6,378 nt of DNA from Bacteroides sp. (lineage in GTDB: Bacteria > Bacteroidota > Bacteroidia > Bacteroidales > Bacteroidaceae), in NCBI GenBank assembly GCA_030152865.1, contig JASLIW010000123.1, positions 1 to 6,378 of the forward strand, given 5' to 3'. Each line of letters begins with the position of its first letter. Within the stretch, counting starts at the first letter, position 1. The notes below the pieces were generated by a model. It worked only from the letters and a program-made list of their open reading frames with translations, searched no databases and was not told the origin of the DNA. The translations under genes and the position numbers were made by a program. This document shows, in pieces, positions 1 to 6,378 of this stretch.

Positions 1-719
1 GGTATGTATTGAAGTAGTGATACTAAACCTCCAACGACCCAACCATTGCCTCTAGACCAGAAGACGGGTTTAGTACCTGATTTAGGTATAAACCGCTTAT
101 CTCTGTAAAACAAGCCATAACTCTTGTTGTATAAGTGCTCATAGCAGCTTCGAAACTCTTGATAACAAAAATCTAGGTAGGTTTCATTTGCTGTGAGCTC
201 ATACAGCTGTGCAAAAACAGGAGGAGCCATGAAGAGTGCATCAGACCACCACCACAAGCCAAACTGTATCTCTTTGTTTTTAGGCTTATAGGGATGAGTT
301 AACAAGCTATCTATACGCAGCATAGTAGGTTCAATTTTAGCGGCTGATGGGCTTAATGAGTTGAGTAGCAAATAGGATTGCGTAATACATAGATCATCCG
401 CATGATAGAGCCTGTGGTCTAGCCTGTAATGATTTGCAGCAGCTATACTCAATAAGTTTTCTTGGAGCTGCACATTGGCAGTCTGCTGTGCCCACAGATA
501 GAGTCCTTTCATAAGTACACCCGATCTCCAGTCGGTAAATGGCACCTCTCCCCAAGCCTTATCATGGTATTGCTTCAAAGATGTTTCACCAACTCGATTG
601 GCTAGCTCTAGCACAGTTTGCCTGTGTGTCTGTAGATCAGCATCGCTTGGGAGGTTTTCTTGAGGTGAAATGCCCATGAGTGTTATTAGAGCAACAGCTA
701 GTGTAAATAGGGTATTCAT
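1..719 (-). CDS. GH105 unsaturated rhamnogalacturonyl hydrolase-like enzyme (3' end outside window)
   Basis: Family members hydrolyse the 4,5-unsaturated uronic acid from the non-reducing end of oligosaccharides made by polysaccharide lyases (YteR/YesR type). Reading from the ATG at 719-717, the frame stays open to base 1 and gives 239 complete residues, against roughly 350-400 for the family, so the C-terminal third is missing. Residues 1-18 form a hydrophobic signal peptide (MNTLFTLAVALITLMGIS) without a lipobox cysteine, so a soluble periplasmic enzyme is likely. Family signatures appear in order: DWRSGVLMKGL at 63-73, HADD at 106-109, WWWSDALFMAPP at 156-167 and FWSRGNGWVVGGL at 220-232. 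The Asp of HADD and Asp160 are the likely catalytic pair by analogy with YteR. The gene starts 55 bp after the SusD stop, behind a hairpin, and is probably in the same operon. GH88 is the related alternative, but the WSRGNGW context favours GH105. The natural substrate cannot be read from the sequence. Confidence 0.88.
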   Translation of the reverse strand, partial: MNTLFTLAVALITLMGISPQENLPSDADLQTHRQTVLELANRVGETSLKQYHDKAWGEVPFTDWRSGVLMKGLYLWAQQTANVQLQENLLSIAAANHYRLDHRLYHADDLCITQSYLLLNSLSPSAAKIEPTMLRIDSLLTHPYKPKNKEIQFGLWWWSDALFMAPPVFAQLYELTANETYLDFCYQEFRSCYEHLYNKSYGLFYRDKRFIPKSGTKPVFWSRGNGWVVGGLVSLLQYI

Positions 720-730
720 AGTTTTTGTGA

Positions 731-760
731 TAAAAAGACGCATAGTATAAGTACTATGCG
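731..760 (-). terminator. Hairpin with T-tract between SusD and GH105 genes
   Basis: A perfect 9-bp inverted repeat (CGCATAGTA at 739-747 and TACTATGCG at 752-760) closes a 4-nt loop. Read on the minus strand it is followed at once by TCTTTTT (738-732), the form of an intrinsic terminator. It begins 14 bp after the SusD stop codon, and its T-tract ends 12 bp before the GH105 start. Because the next gene is co-directional and close, it probably acts as a partial terminator, or as an RNA-stabilising 3' end for the susCD message, and not as a complete operon end. The stem has only moderate G+C, so termination efficiency is uncertain. Confidence 0.7.
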
Positions 761-774
761 CCTTTATGATTGAC

Positions 775-2370
775 TTAGCTCCAGCCTGGGTTATTTTCCC
801 AAACCTTGCCAGAATTGGCGTCCATTATGTTTTGAGGGATAGGCCATAATACATGGTGATCCTGAATGATAGGACCAGAAACGGGATTGAGTTTGCGTGT
901 TCGCTCTAGTAGTTTAGCTGTTCTAATAAGTGTAAATCTACGCATCTCCTCACCCAATAACTCCCTTGCTCTTTCATCAAGTAGGTAGTCCATATCTACA
1001 TCTGAAGCTTGTACAGGAGTGGCTTGTGCTCTTGCACGTACTTTATTTATGGCTTCAGCCGCTTTGGCTAAGTCGTTTTGATTGATGTAGGCTTCGGCCA
1101 GCAAGAGGTAAGTTTCAGCCAAGCGGAAGCGTAATTTATCTTTCATATTGCCATTAAAGGTTTCATTGTCCTCAGGCATATAATCAAACTTAGTGGTAGT
1201 AGGGTAGCAGTGTCCCTTTTTGATGTTGATTTCAGTAATCTCGTGCTTTTGTCCAAAAAGTGGGCTATCAGGATCATTATAATAGTACTCTCTACGTATA
1301 TTATAAGGCGAGTTTCTCATATCATTATCCTCATAGCTATCTAACCACCAGCTTAGTGGGTATATCTGACCTCGGCCACGTCCACCATACTCTTTAGAAA
1401 TCACAAAACCAGGAATGTCAAAGTAACCAGGTACCCAAGCTCTACGGCTCCAGTCGGTGTTACTATTTCCTCCCCCTTTTATTTTATAAGCAGATTGAAT
1501 CACAAATAGAGACTCAAGGTTGCCACTCTTACGGTTTTGGTTGTTCTCTTTAAATAAATCAGAGAAAGGGTCACCTGCTTCGCCTTTACTTTCGCCAAAT
1601 CTATAATCCATCAACTGGAAATAAGATGAATTAATTACTTCTAGCGCAGCTGTCTCTGCACGCTTATAATCACCGCTAAAGTTGCATAGCTCACTTAATA
1701 AATGCAGTGCTACCCACTTGGTAAGCTTACCATCGGCCACTTTGTCTGGGTTTTCGGGTAGATACTTAGCAGCAAACTCTAGGTCTTCTATCATGTTTGC
1801 CAATACTTCAGCTTTGGGTGTGCGCTCAAAGTCTGTTCTGAAGTTGTCTTCCACCTGCGTTACCCAAGGCACATCTCCATAGAGATATACCAAATAGCGG
1901 TAGGCATAAGTTCTAAAAAAACGAGCACCTGCTTGATAAAATAGCTTGTCTTCTTCCTTGTCCCACCTTACGCTAGGATCTTCAGCCTTGTTTATCATTA
2001 TATTGGCATTGGTGATAACGCCATAGGCCCACTTCCATCGGTTTTGTATATATGTATTGGCTGGGTTATAGATGTATTCTGTGAAGTTGGCTAGAGTTTT
2101 GTCCTCACTACTTGAGGTACAGATATCTAAGCCTGTTTGTAGAACTTCGTAGGGGCAGGCTGTTTGTGCTACCATTCCACTCCAGGTCTCGAACTCTTCT
2201 CTGACATAGGCATAAAGACCAGTAGTAATAGTCTCAAAGCCTTTGGAGTCTACCAGCACATTTTCTATGGTTAGAAAGTTTTTTGGATCCTCATCCAAAA
2301 AGCTGTCTCCACATGCGCAGAGCATAAGCAATAGCATTCCTATGAATAGGTTGTTTATGTGTTTTTTCAT
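775..2370 (-). CDS. SusD/RagB-family outer-membrane nutrient-binding lipoprotein
   Basis: This 531-residue protein is the surface lid that binds glycan and delivers it to the SusC pore. The start MKKHINNLFIGMLLLMLCAC is a lipoprotein signal peptide. The lipid-bearing residue is most likely Cys20 (LCAC), and GDSFLDEDP follows, as is usual after the cysteine in this family. The N-terminal SusD-like domain covers roughly residues 22-220. The SusD/RagB C-terminal domain covers roughly 270-531 and includes RLAETYLLLAEAY around 416-428, a TPR-like helix pair, DERARELLGEEMRRF at 465-479, and the characteristic ending WPIPQNIMDAN...NNPGWS. Length is normal (about 500-600 residues). The gene starts 11 bp after the SusC stop, so the two are translated from one message as a cognate pair. 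Family membership is certain. The bound glycan cannot be read from the sequence, but the downstream GH105 gene hints at a uronic-acid-containing one. Confidence 0.97.
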   Translation of the reverse strand: MKKHINNLFIGMLLLMLCACGDSFLDEDPKNFLTIENVLVDSKGFETITTGLYAYVREEFETWSGMVAQTACPYEVLQTGLDICTSSSEDKTLANFTEYIYNPANTYIQNRWKWAYGVITNANIMINKAEDPSVRWDKEEDKLFYQAGARFFRTYAYRYLVYLYGDVPWVTQVEDNFRTDFERTPKAEVLANMIEDLEFAAKYLPENPDKVADGKLTKWVALHLLSELCNFSGDYKRAETAALEVINSSYFQLMDYRFGESKGEAGDPFSDLFKENNQNRKSGNLESLFVIQSAYKIKGGGNSNTDWSRRAWVPGYFDIPGFVISKEYGGRGRGQIYPLSWWLDSYEDNDMRNSPYNIRREYYYNDPDSPLFGQKHEITEINIKKGHCYPTTTKFDYMPEDNETFNGNMKDKLRFRLAETYLLLAEAYINQNDLAKAAEAINKVRARAQATPVQASDVDMDYLLDERARELLGEEMRRFTLIRTAKLLERTRKLNPVSGPIIQDHHVLWPIPQNIMDANSGKVWENNPGWS

Positions 2371-2381
2371 GACTGTTTATT

Positions 2382-5300
2382 TTAAAAGGTTAAATCTAAT
2401 CCAAAGAAGAAGGCTCTTGTGGTAGGATACCCACCCAAGTTGTACTGATCCATTTCTAGGTTAGGTGTGTACTTCTTACCGTTGGAGCTAGTAAATAAAT
2501 TACGTGCACTGACGTAGGTGGTCAAACCCTGTATCCCTACTTTTTGTATCAGCTTCTGAGGGAAGTGGTAAGATAGGTTTACGTCTTGTAAGCGAATAAA
2601 GTTCACTTTCTTATAGAACGTGTGCTTAGACTCTTTGTAGCCCAGTCTTGGGTATTTACTTGAAGGGTTTTCGGGAGTCCAGTAATCTATTTCTTTGGAA
2701 TAATTTGTGTTTTTATTGAAAAGCTGTCTCTCATATTTTAGAGTGTGGTTTTCGTGCCATTGGCCAAATACACCATTAAAGAATAGGCTGAGTGTGACAT
2801 CCTTGTATGAAAAAGTGTTGGTCAGACCTGCCAGCCACTTGGGCGATCTTGACCCAATAACTACACGATCCTTGGCGTCAATTTTACCATCATCATTTGC
2901 ATCAAGTAGCTTTGCATCACCTGGTACAGCCTTGTACTTAGCAGCTTCTTCTGCTTCATCTAGCTGCCACACGCCCGTTACCTTATAATCGTAATAGACG
3001 TTGACAGGACTTCCAATAAACCACTTATTACTAATATCATCGAGTTTATTTCCATCCTTGTCTTTCTGTAGCTCTTTGATTTTATCCCAGTTGCGAGAGA
3101 GTGTTAGGGTTGTGTTCCAGTTAAAGTCTTTGGTCTTGATATTATGACTGTTTAAGGAGAGTTCAAACCCTTTGTTTTGAATCTTACCCACATTGTCGTC
3201 AATAGAAGTGTAACCATTCATTACAGGGACTGTACGAGTCATAAGTAGGTTATTGGTCAGCGAGTTGTAGATATCAATAGATCCACTTATTCTAGAGTCT
3301 TTGAGCAGGTAAAAGTCAATACCAAAGTTTAGGGTGTTTGTTTTCTCCCATTTTAGGTTAGGATTGCCAAAGGTAAATCCTGCAACAAGACCTCCTCCCA
3401 AAACATTATCATCTCCCCACACATAGTCCCTATCGGTTAGCTTTGTGAAGGATTTATAAGGTGTACTATAGATGTTGCCATTTGAACCATAGGACAAGCG
3501 AAGTTTTAAAAATTCTATGGCCGACTGCTCCCATTTCTGGAAGAAAGGCTCACTCGATAGCACCCAAGCAGCCGCTACTGAAGGGAAGAATTCCCATTTA
3601 TTGCCTTTGCCATAAACAGAGGCTCCATCTCTACGTCCGGTAAGTGTCAGTAGGTATCTACTATCGTAAGAATAGTTAATACGTGCCATCATACCTAGCA
3701 GCTGCTTTCTTTCATAATCTGACTTTAAAGTAATCATACTCTTGGCCAGACCCAGATTGTGGTGGATGTTAGCATCTGAAATGAAGTCTTCACCACTGCT
3801 TTCTCTAAGCTTATCATATTGTTTTTCTGCACTGTACAAGCCAGTTACATTAAGATTGTGCTTTTTCCAGCTGTTTTGGTAGGTTACAATATTCTCCCAA
3901 ACCCAGTTGCCATAAGTATTCGCTCTTACTAGGGCTTTGCCATTAGTGGTACTACCTGTCAAAGTTGTAGTAGGGTAGTACTCTTCTCTATCTCGATTAC
4001 GATAAGAGTATCCCATGTTTGCACGATAAGATAAGCCTTTTATCCCTGGTGCTTTAATCTCCAAAAATCCATTTAAGTAGGCACTTTTTGCTTTATCACC
4101 TATGCTTGCACCATAATTAGCAAAAGGACTGGTGTAAAGAGTTTCGGTGTACATAGGGTATCTTACATAGTCCCCATTTTCATCGCGCACACTAGCATAG
4201 GGAGACATTTCATTGGGGTGGCTATAGCTTGGTTCAAAACCTCCTCTATCTCTTTCAGATAGCTGTATGTTTACTCCCACTTTTACGTGCTCATTGATGC
4301 TTTGAGTAATGTTAGAGGTAATACCATATTTCTTGTATCCTTTGGCCTTACGTATGATGCTATTTTGATCGGTTAGCGAAGCAGATATGTAGTAGTTTGT
4401 TCGCTCGCTAGCACCCGATACGCTCAGTTGGTGTTCCATCTGCAAGGCAGAACTGTAGAGCTCTTTTTGCCAGTCTGTTGTTCTACCATTTTTGTAATTG
4501 TCAATCAAGGCTGTTTGTAGGTAGGTTTCTGGCTGGTCCCAGCTTTCGTCACCTATGTCTTTTCTATAGTCTTTTAAGAAAGAAATATACTCAGGCCCAT
4601 TCATGAGTTTGGGTAGTCTCTCGGCTTTTTGTACCCCTATATAACCGCTATACCTCACTGTTGGAGTACCTATTTTTCCTTTTTTAGAGGTCACAAGGAT
4701 TACACCATTGGTGGCACGAGCACCATAAATAGCTGCTGAAGAGGCATCTTTTAATACAGTGATGTTCTCAATACTATTCTGGTCTATTTCAGAGAGTGAA
4801 CCAGCAAAAGGGATTCCATCTAAAATAACAAGAGGTGCAGTTGATCCTTTTAGTGTCTTTTTTCCTCTAATCAGGATGCTTGCATCCGTACCAGGCTTAC
4901 TGTTAGAGCTAGTAACATTCATTCCTGCTACTTGCCCCTGAAGTCTTTGTGAGATACTTACTGCAGGTATCCTATTGATTTCTTCCGATCCAATAGAGGT
5001 GATACCACCTGTTAGGTCGCTTTTACGCTGCGAACCATAACCGATAACGATTACTTCATCTAGCTCTTTGGTGTTCTCCTGAAGAATAATATTGAATTCA
5101 CGCTTATTTTGTATAGGAATAAGTTGCTCAATAAATCCAATATAAGAGATTTTTAAATTAGCTTTTCTGGATAAGTCATGGACCTCAATGGTAAAGTTAC
5201 CATCAATATCTGTGATTGTACCCGTTTGGCTGTCATCAACAATAACCGTTGCTCCAATAAGTGGTAGCCCCGTATTGTCCTTGACAACACCTTTTAAAAC

Positions 5301-5483
5301 TGTTTGCTTTTGATTTGTACTAGCTGTTAAAGCTGTTAAGTTGGAGTTCATACTTTCTGTGGTTACAGCATCCGTGGCATACAAGCTAGGAGCCAGACTT
5401 AGAAAGCATGTAAACATAAGTGATTTAATGCTGTGTTTAGACTGTGTTTTTCTAAAAAGCAAATCACAATTGATTTGTTTCAT
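2382..5483 (-). CDS. SusC/RagA-family TonB-dependent outer-membrane transporter
   Basis: This 1033-residue protein is the outer-membrane barrel that imports oligosaccharides with TonB/ExbBD energy, working with the SusD encoded just downstream. The ATG at 5483-5481 is chosen because it gives a basic N-terminus and a hydrophobic signal peptide (about residues 19-36, ending SLYA). The frame extends 22 codons further only to a TTG at 5549, through sequence that looks like leader. A carboxypeptidase-regulatory-like beta-sandwich follows (about 62-136; GVVKDNTGLPLIGATV, DIDGNF). Then come a TonB box (DEVIVIGYG, 142-150), the plug (about 153-265; LQGQVAGMNV, VLKDASSAAIYGARATNGVI) and the beta-barrel, ending in an aromatic strand, FFFGLDLTF. 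The family motif ARNLFT lies near the C-terminus. Residues 861-872 (DANDDGKIDAKD) match an EF-hand-type calcium loop that is common in this family. There is no STN domain, so FecR-type signalling through this protein is unlikely. The reading frame is intact. Confidence 0.97.
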   Translation of the reverse strand: MKQINCDLLFRKTQSKHSIKSLMFTCFLSLAPSLYATDAVTTESMNSNLTALTASTNQKQTVLKGVVKDNTGLPLIGATVIVDDSQTGTITDIDGNFTIEVHDLSRKANLKISYIGFIEQLIPIQNKREFNIILQENTKELDEVIVIGYGSQRKSDLTGGITSIGSEEINRIPAVSISQRLQGQVAGMNVTSSNSKPGTDASILIRGKKTLKGSTAPLVILDGIPFAGSLSEIDQNSIENITVLKDASSAAIYGARATNGVILVTSKKGKIGTPTVRYSGYIGVQKAERLPKLMNGPEYISFLKDYRKDIGDESWDQPETYLQTALIDNYKNGRTTDWQKELYSSALQMEHQLSVSGASERTNYYISASLTDQNSIIRKAKGYKKYGITSNITQSINEHVKVGVNIQLSERDRGGFEPSYSHPNEMSPYASVRDENGDYVRYPMYTETLYTSPFANYGASIGDKAKSAYLNGFLEIKAPGIKGLSYRANMGYSYRNRDREEYYPTTTLTGSTTNGKALVRANTYGNWVWENIVTYQNSWKKHNLNVTGLYSAEKQYDKLRESSGEDFISDANIHHNLGLAKSMITLKSDYERKQLLGMMARINYSYDSRYLLTLTGRRDGASVYGKGNKWEFFPSVAAAWVLSSEPFFQKWEQSAIEFLKLRLSYGSNGNIYSTPYKSFTKLTDRDYVWGDDNVLGGGLVAGFTFGNPNLKWEKTNTLNFGIDFYLLKDSRISGSIDIYNSLTNNLLMTRTVPVMNGYTSIDDNVGKIQNKGFELSLNSHNIKTKDFNWNTTLTLSRNWDKIKELQKDKDGNKLDDISNKWFIGSPVNVYYDYKVTGVWQLDEAEEAAKYKAVPGDAKLLDANDDGKIDAKDRVVIGSRSPKWLAGLTNTFSYKDVTLSLFFNGVFGQWHENHTLKYERQLFNKNTNYSKEIDYWTPENPSSKYPRLGYKESKHTFYKKVNFIRLQDVNLSYHFPQKLIQKVGIQGLTTYVSARNLFTSSNGKKYTPNLEMDQYNLGGYPTTRAFFFGLDLTF

Positions 5484-5715
5484 GGTAGTAAAATAAATTA
5501 GTATTAGATTATCTATAATATGACCCTGCTTCTGTACGTATTGATACAAAAAAGGTAAGAGTCAGTGTCTTTAATGCGATTAAGGTTGTTTGTTGAGGTA
5601 AATATAGGTTATTATTATTTAAAAAGCCAACTTTTAAGAGGGGATAAATTGTATATAAGTATTTTTTTTGGGGTGTAAGCCCTTGTGCTTCTCTGAGCAG
5701 GGGAGGATTGGGTAG
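5484..5715 (-). other. AT-rich upstream/leader region of the susCD operon
   Basis: The gap between the upstream terminator and the SusC start holds no coding frame that I can support. The minus-strand sequence just before the SusC ATG is A/T-rich (ATTTATTTTACTACC) with no Shine-Dalgarno motif, as expected for Bacteroidota translation starts. An A8 tract on the minus strand (5669-5662) lies upstream of the promoter candidate. A small imperfect palindrome, GTATTGATAC (5538-5547; GTAT/ATAC arms), lies within the presumed leader and could be an operator half or chance. The stretch must contain the operon promoter unless transcription reads through from the upstream gene. Confidence 0.5.
5599..5631 (-). 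promoter_or_regulatory. Candidate Bacteroidota sigma-ABfr promoter for susCD
   Basis: On the minus strand, TATATTTA (5606-5599) matches five of the six defined bases of the Bacteroides -7 element TAnnTTTG. GTTG (5631-5628) lies 21 bp upstream and matches three of four bases of the -33 element TTTG. Transcription would start near 5592, giving a leader of about 110 nt before the SusC ATG. A second -7-like string, TACCTTTT (5557-5550), has no recognisable -33 partner. Both matches are imperfect in an AT-rich stretch, so this is a weak candidate only. Confidence 0.28.
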
Positions 5716-5742
5716 AAAAAAAGCTCCCTATTGAGGAGCTTT
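5716..5742 (-). terminator. Intrinsic terminator overlapping the 3' end of the YD-repeat-like gene
   Basis: On the minus strand, AAAGCTCC (5742-5735) and GGAGCTTT (5727-5720) form a perfect 8-bp stem around a 7-nt loop, followed by an uninterrupted run of Ts to 5716. The upstream arm lies in the last codons of the YD-repeat-like gene, and the stop codon TAG (5730-5728) is inside the loop. It should end that transcript and so separate it from the susCD operon. On the plus strand the stem is followed by few Ts, so it is mainly a minus-strand terminator. Confidence 0.8.
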
Positions 5743-6378
5743 CGTTGGTTTTGAGCTAGAAGTATTGCGATAGACGATGCTACGCCTAGTGATGCGCTCG
5801 GGACGTTTGTTGAAATATTTCAGCCGTTCTGTCCAGTTGCCCCGCTCATCAAATTTGAGGTATTGATAGCGGTAAGTGTAGCTGTCCTTTTCGCTAGGGC
5901 CCTCATATTCAAATTTCAGCAAGAGTTTACCCTCATAGGTATACGTCTCGCGGCTATAGCGCTCGCCGTTTTCTGCATAGGTCAGCTTCTCTAGGGGGAG
6001 AAGATATTCGTTGCGTACCTCTAGCACCGAAAGGGTGTTGTCTATCCAACGGGTGATGCTGTCGTTTTGGTAGCGTAGGGTCACAAAGACCTCTTCCTGT
6101 GGTTTGGATTCTTCATACTCTTTGTAGAGTAGCTGGTCGCCCATCATCTGCTGGAGCTGAGATACCCACAGCGTACTGTCAACCAAAGAAAGGAAGTGTT
6201 CTTGGCTCACTCTGCCTTGGCTATCGTACTGACGGTGAAAGCTTGCATCTACCTCGCCATCGGGTCCGAGATAGGTAAGCTCGTCCACCCAACCCTGTTT
6301 GTTGTAGCTAGTCTTGAGGCCACTAAATGGCTGGTCTTCTTTGATAGAGACCTCCCCATAGCGGTCTATGGATACGGG
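5728..6378 (-). CDS. YD/RHS-like repeat protein of unknown function, C-terminal part (5' end outside window)
   Basis: The frame is open from the window edge (base 6378) to the TAG at 5730-5728, giving the last 216 residues of a longer protein. An in-frame GTG at 6288 is not a credible start, because coding-like sequence of the same character continues upstream of it (PVSIDRYGEVSIKEDQ and SYNKQGWVDELTYLGPDGE). The sequence is rich in Tyr, Gly, Asp and Glu. It shows loose repeating units of the form Y-(D/N)-x-x-G-x-(turn)-x-x-x-Y: SYNKQGWVDELTY, QYDSQGRVSQEHF, TYAENGERYSRETY, TYEGKLLLKFEY, KFDERGNWTERLKYF. These resemble YD/RHS-type beta-repeats found in secreted or surface proteins of Bacteroidales, often annotated as hypothetical. 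No catalytic motif, membrane segment or type IX secretion C-terminal domain is visible; the protein ends in a polar tail (SSSKPTKAPQ). Its G+C is higher than that of the neighbouring SusC/SusD genes. Function is unknown, and a link to glycan uptake is not implied. Confidence 0.8.
   Translation of the reverse strand, partial: PVSIDRYGEVSIKEDQPFSGLKTSYNKQGWVDELTYLGPDGEVDASFHRQYDSQGRVSQEHFLSLVDSTLWVSQLQQMMGDQLLYKEYEESKPQEEVFVTLRYQNDSITRWIDNTLSVLEVRNEYLLPLEKLTYAENGERYSRETYTYEGKLLLKFEYEGPSEKDSYTYRYQYLKFDERGNWTERLKYFNKRPERITRRSIVYRNTSSSKPTKAPQ

Noticed and set aside
1682..4941. Several short plus-strand open frames (60-93 codons) opposite the SusC and SusD genes
   Set aside because: They lie wholly antisense to strongly recognisable genes, have no recognisable domains or credible starts, and are expected by chance.
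2382..5483. SusC as a sigma/anti-sigma signal transducer
   Set aside because: The segment between the signal peptide and the carboxypeptidase-like domain is only about 25 polar residues, too short for an STN domain.
5662..5669. T8 run on the plus strand as a terminator
   Set aside because: No stable hairpin precedes it on the plus strand, and no plus-strand gene runs into it; it is more likely part of the AT-rich promoter region.
5679..5703. Possible hairpin with CCCT and AGGG arms in the intergenic gap
   Set aside because: The pairing is short, needs bulges and overlapping bases, and has no T-tract in either direction.
6286..6288. GTG as the start codon of the YD-repeat-like gene
   Set aside because: The frame continues open for 30 more codons to the window edge with the same repeat-like composition, so the gene is truncated by the window and does not start there.
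1..6378. Mobile elements, CRISPR arrays, tRNA/rRNA genes or a novel defence system
   Set aside because: Reading both strands shows no transposase or integrase frame, no terminal inverted repeats, no regularly spaced repeats and no tRNA-like cloverleaf; the coding content is accounted for by four minus-strand genes.

Overview
This window looks like part of a Bacteroidota (most likely Bacteroidales) chromosome. It carries a tandem SusC/SusD outer-membrane glycan-uptake pair, a combination restricted to that phylum. Start codons lack Shine-Dalgarno sequences and sit behind A/T-rich leaders, as is usual there. All four supported genes lie on the minus strand, so transcription runs from high to low coordinates.

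Layout in transcription order. (1) 6378-5728: the 3' part of a gene for a repetitive, Tyr/Gly-rich protein resembling YD/RHS-type repeats. It enters from outside the window and ends in a clear intrinsic terminator whose loop contains the stop codon. (2) 5727-5484: a 244-bp AT-rich gap that should hold the promoter and leader of the uptake operon. (3) 5483-2382: a SusC-family TonB-dependent transporter of 1033 residues. (4) 2370-775: a SusD-family surface lipoprotein of 531 residues, 11 bp behind SusC. (5) 774-720: a 55-bp gap with a strong hairpin plus T-tract. (6) 719-1: the first 239 residues of a secreted GH105 unsaturated-uronyl hydrolase that runs off the window.

Genes 3, 4 and 6 read as the start of a polysaccharide utilisation locus (PUL). 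SusD captures an oligosaccharide at the surface, SusC imports it with TonB energy, and the GH105 enzyme removes the 4,5-unsaturated uronic acid that a polysaccharide lyase leaves at the non-reducing end. The likely substrate class is therefore a uronic-acid polysaccharide cut by a lyase, such as pectin or rhamnogalacturonan. No lyase, sensor or sigma factor is in the window to confirm this. The SusC lacks an N-terminal STN signalling domain, which argues against direct FecI/FecR-type regulation through this transporter.

The upstream gene has visibly higher G+C (about 50% in sampled lines) than the SusC/SusD region (mostly 37-40%), so the PUL boundary may also be a compositional boundary. I see no RNA gene, CRISPR array, insertion sequence or integrase, and no clear sign of a wholly new system. 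The points most worth a second look are the intercistronic hairpin, the compositional step and the unclassified repeat protein.
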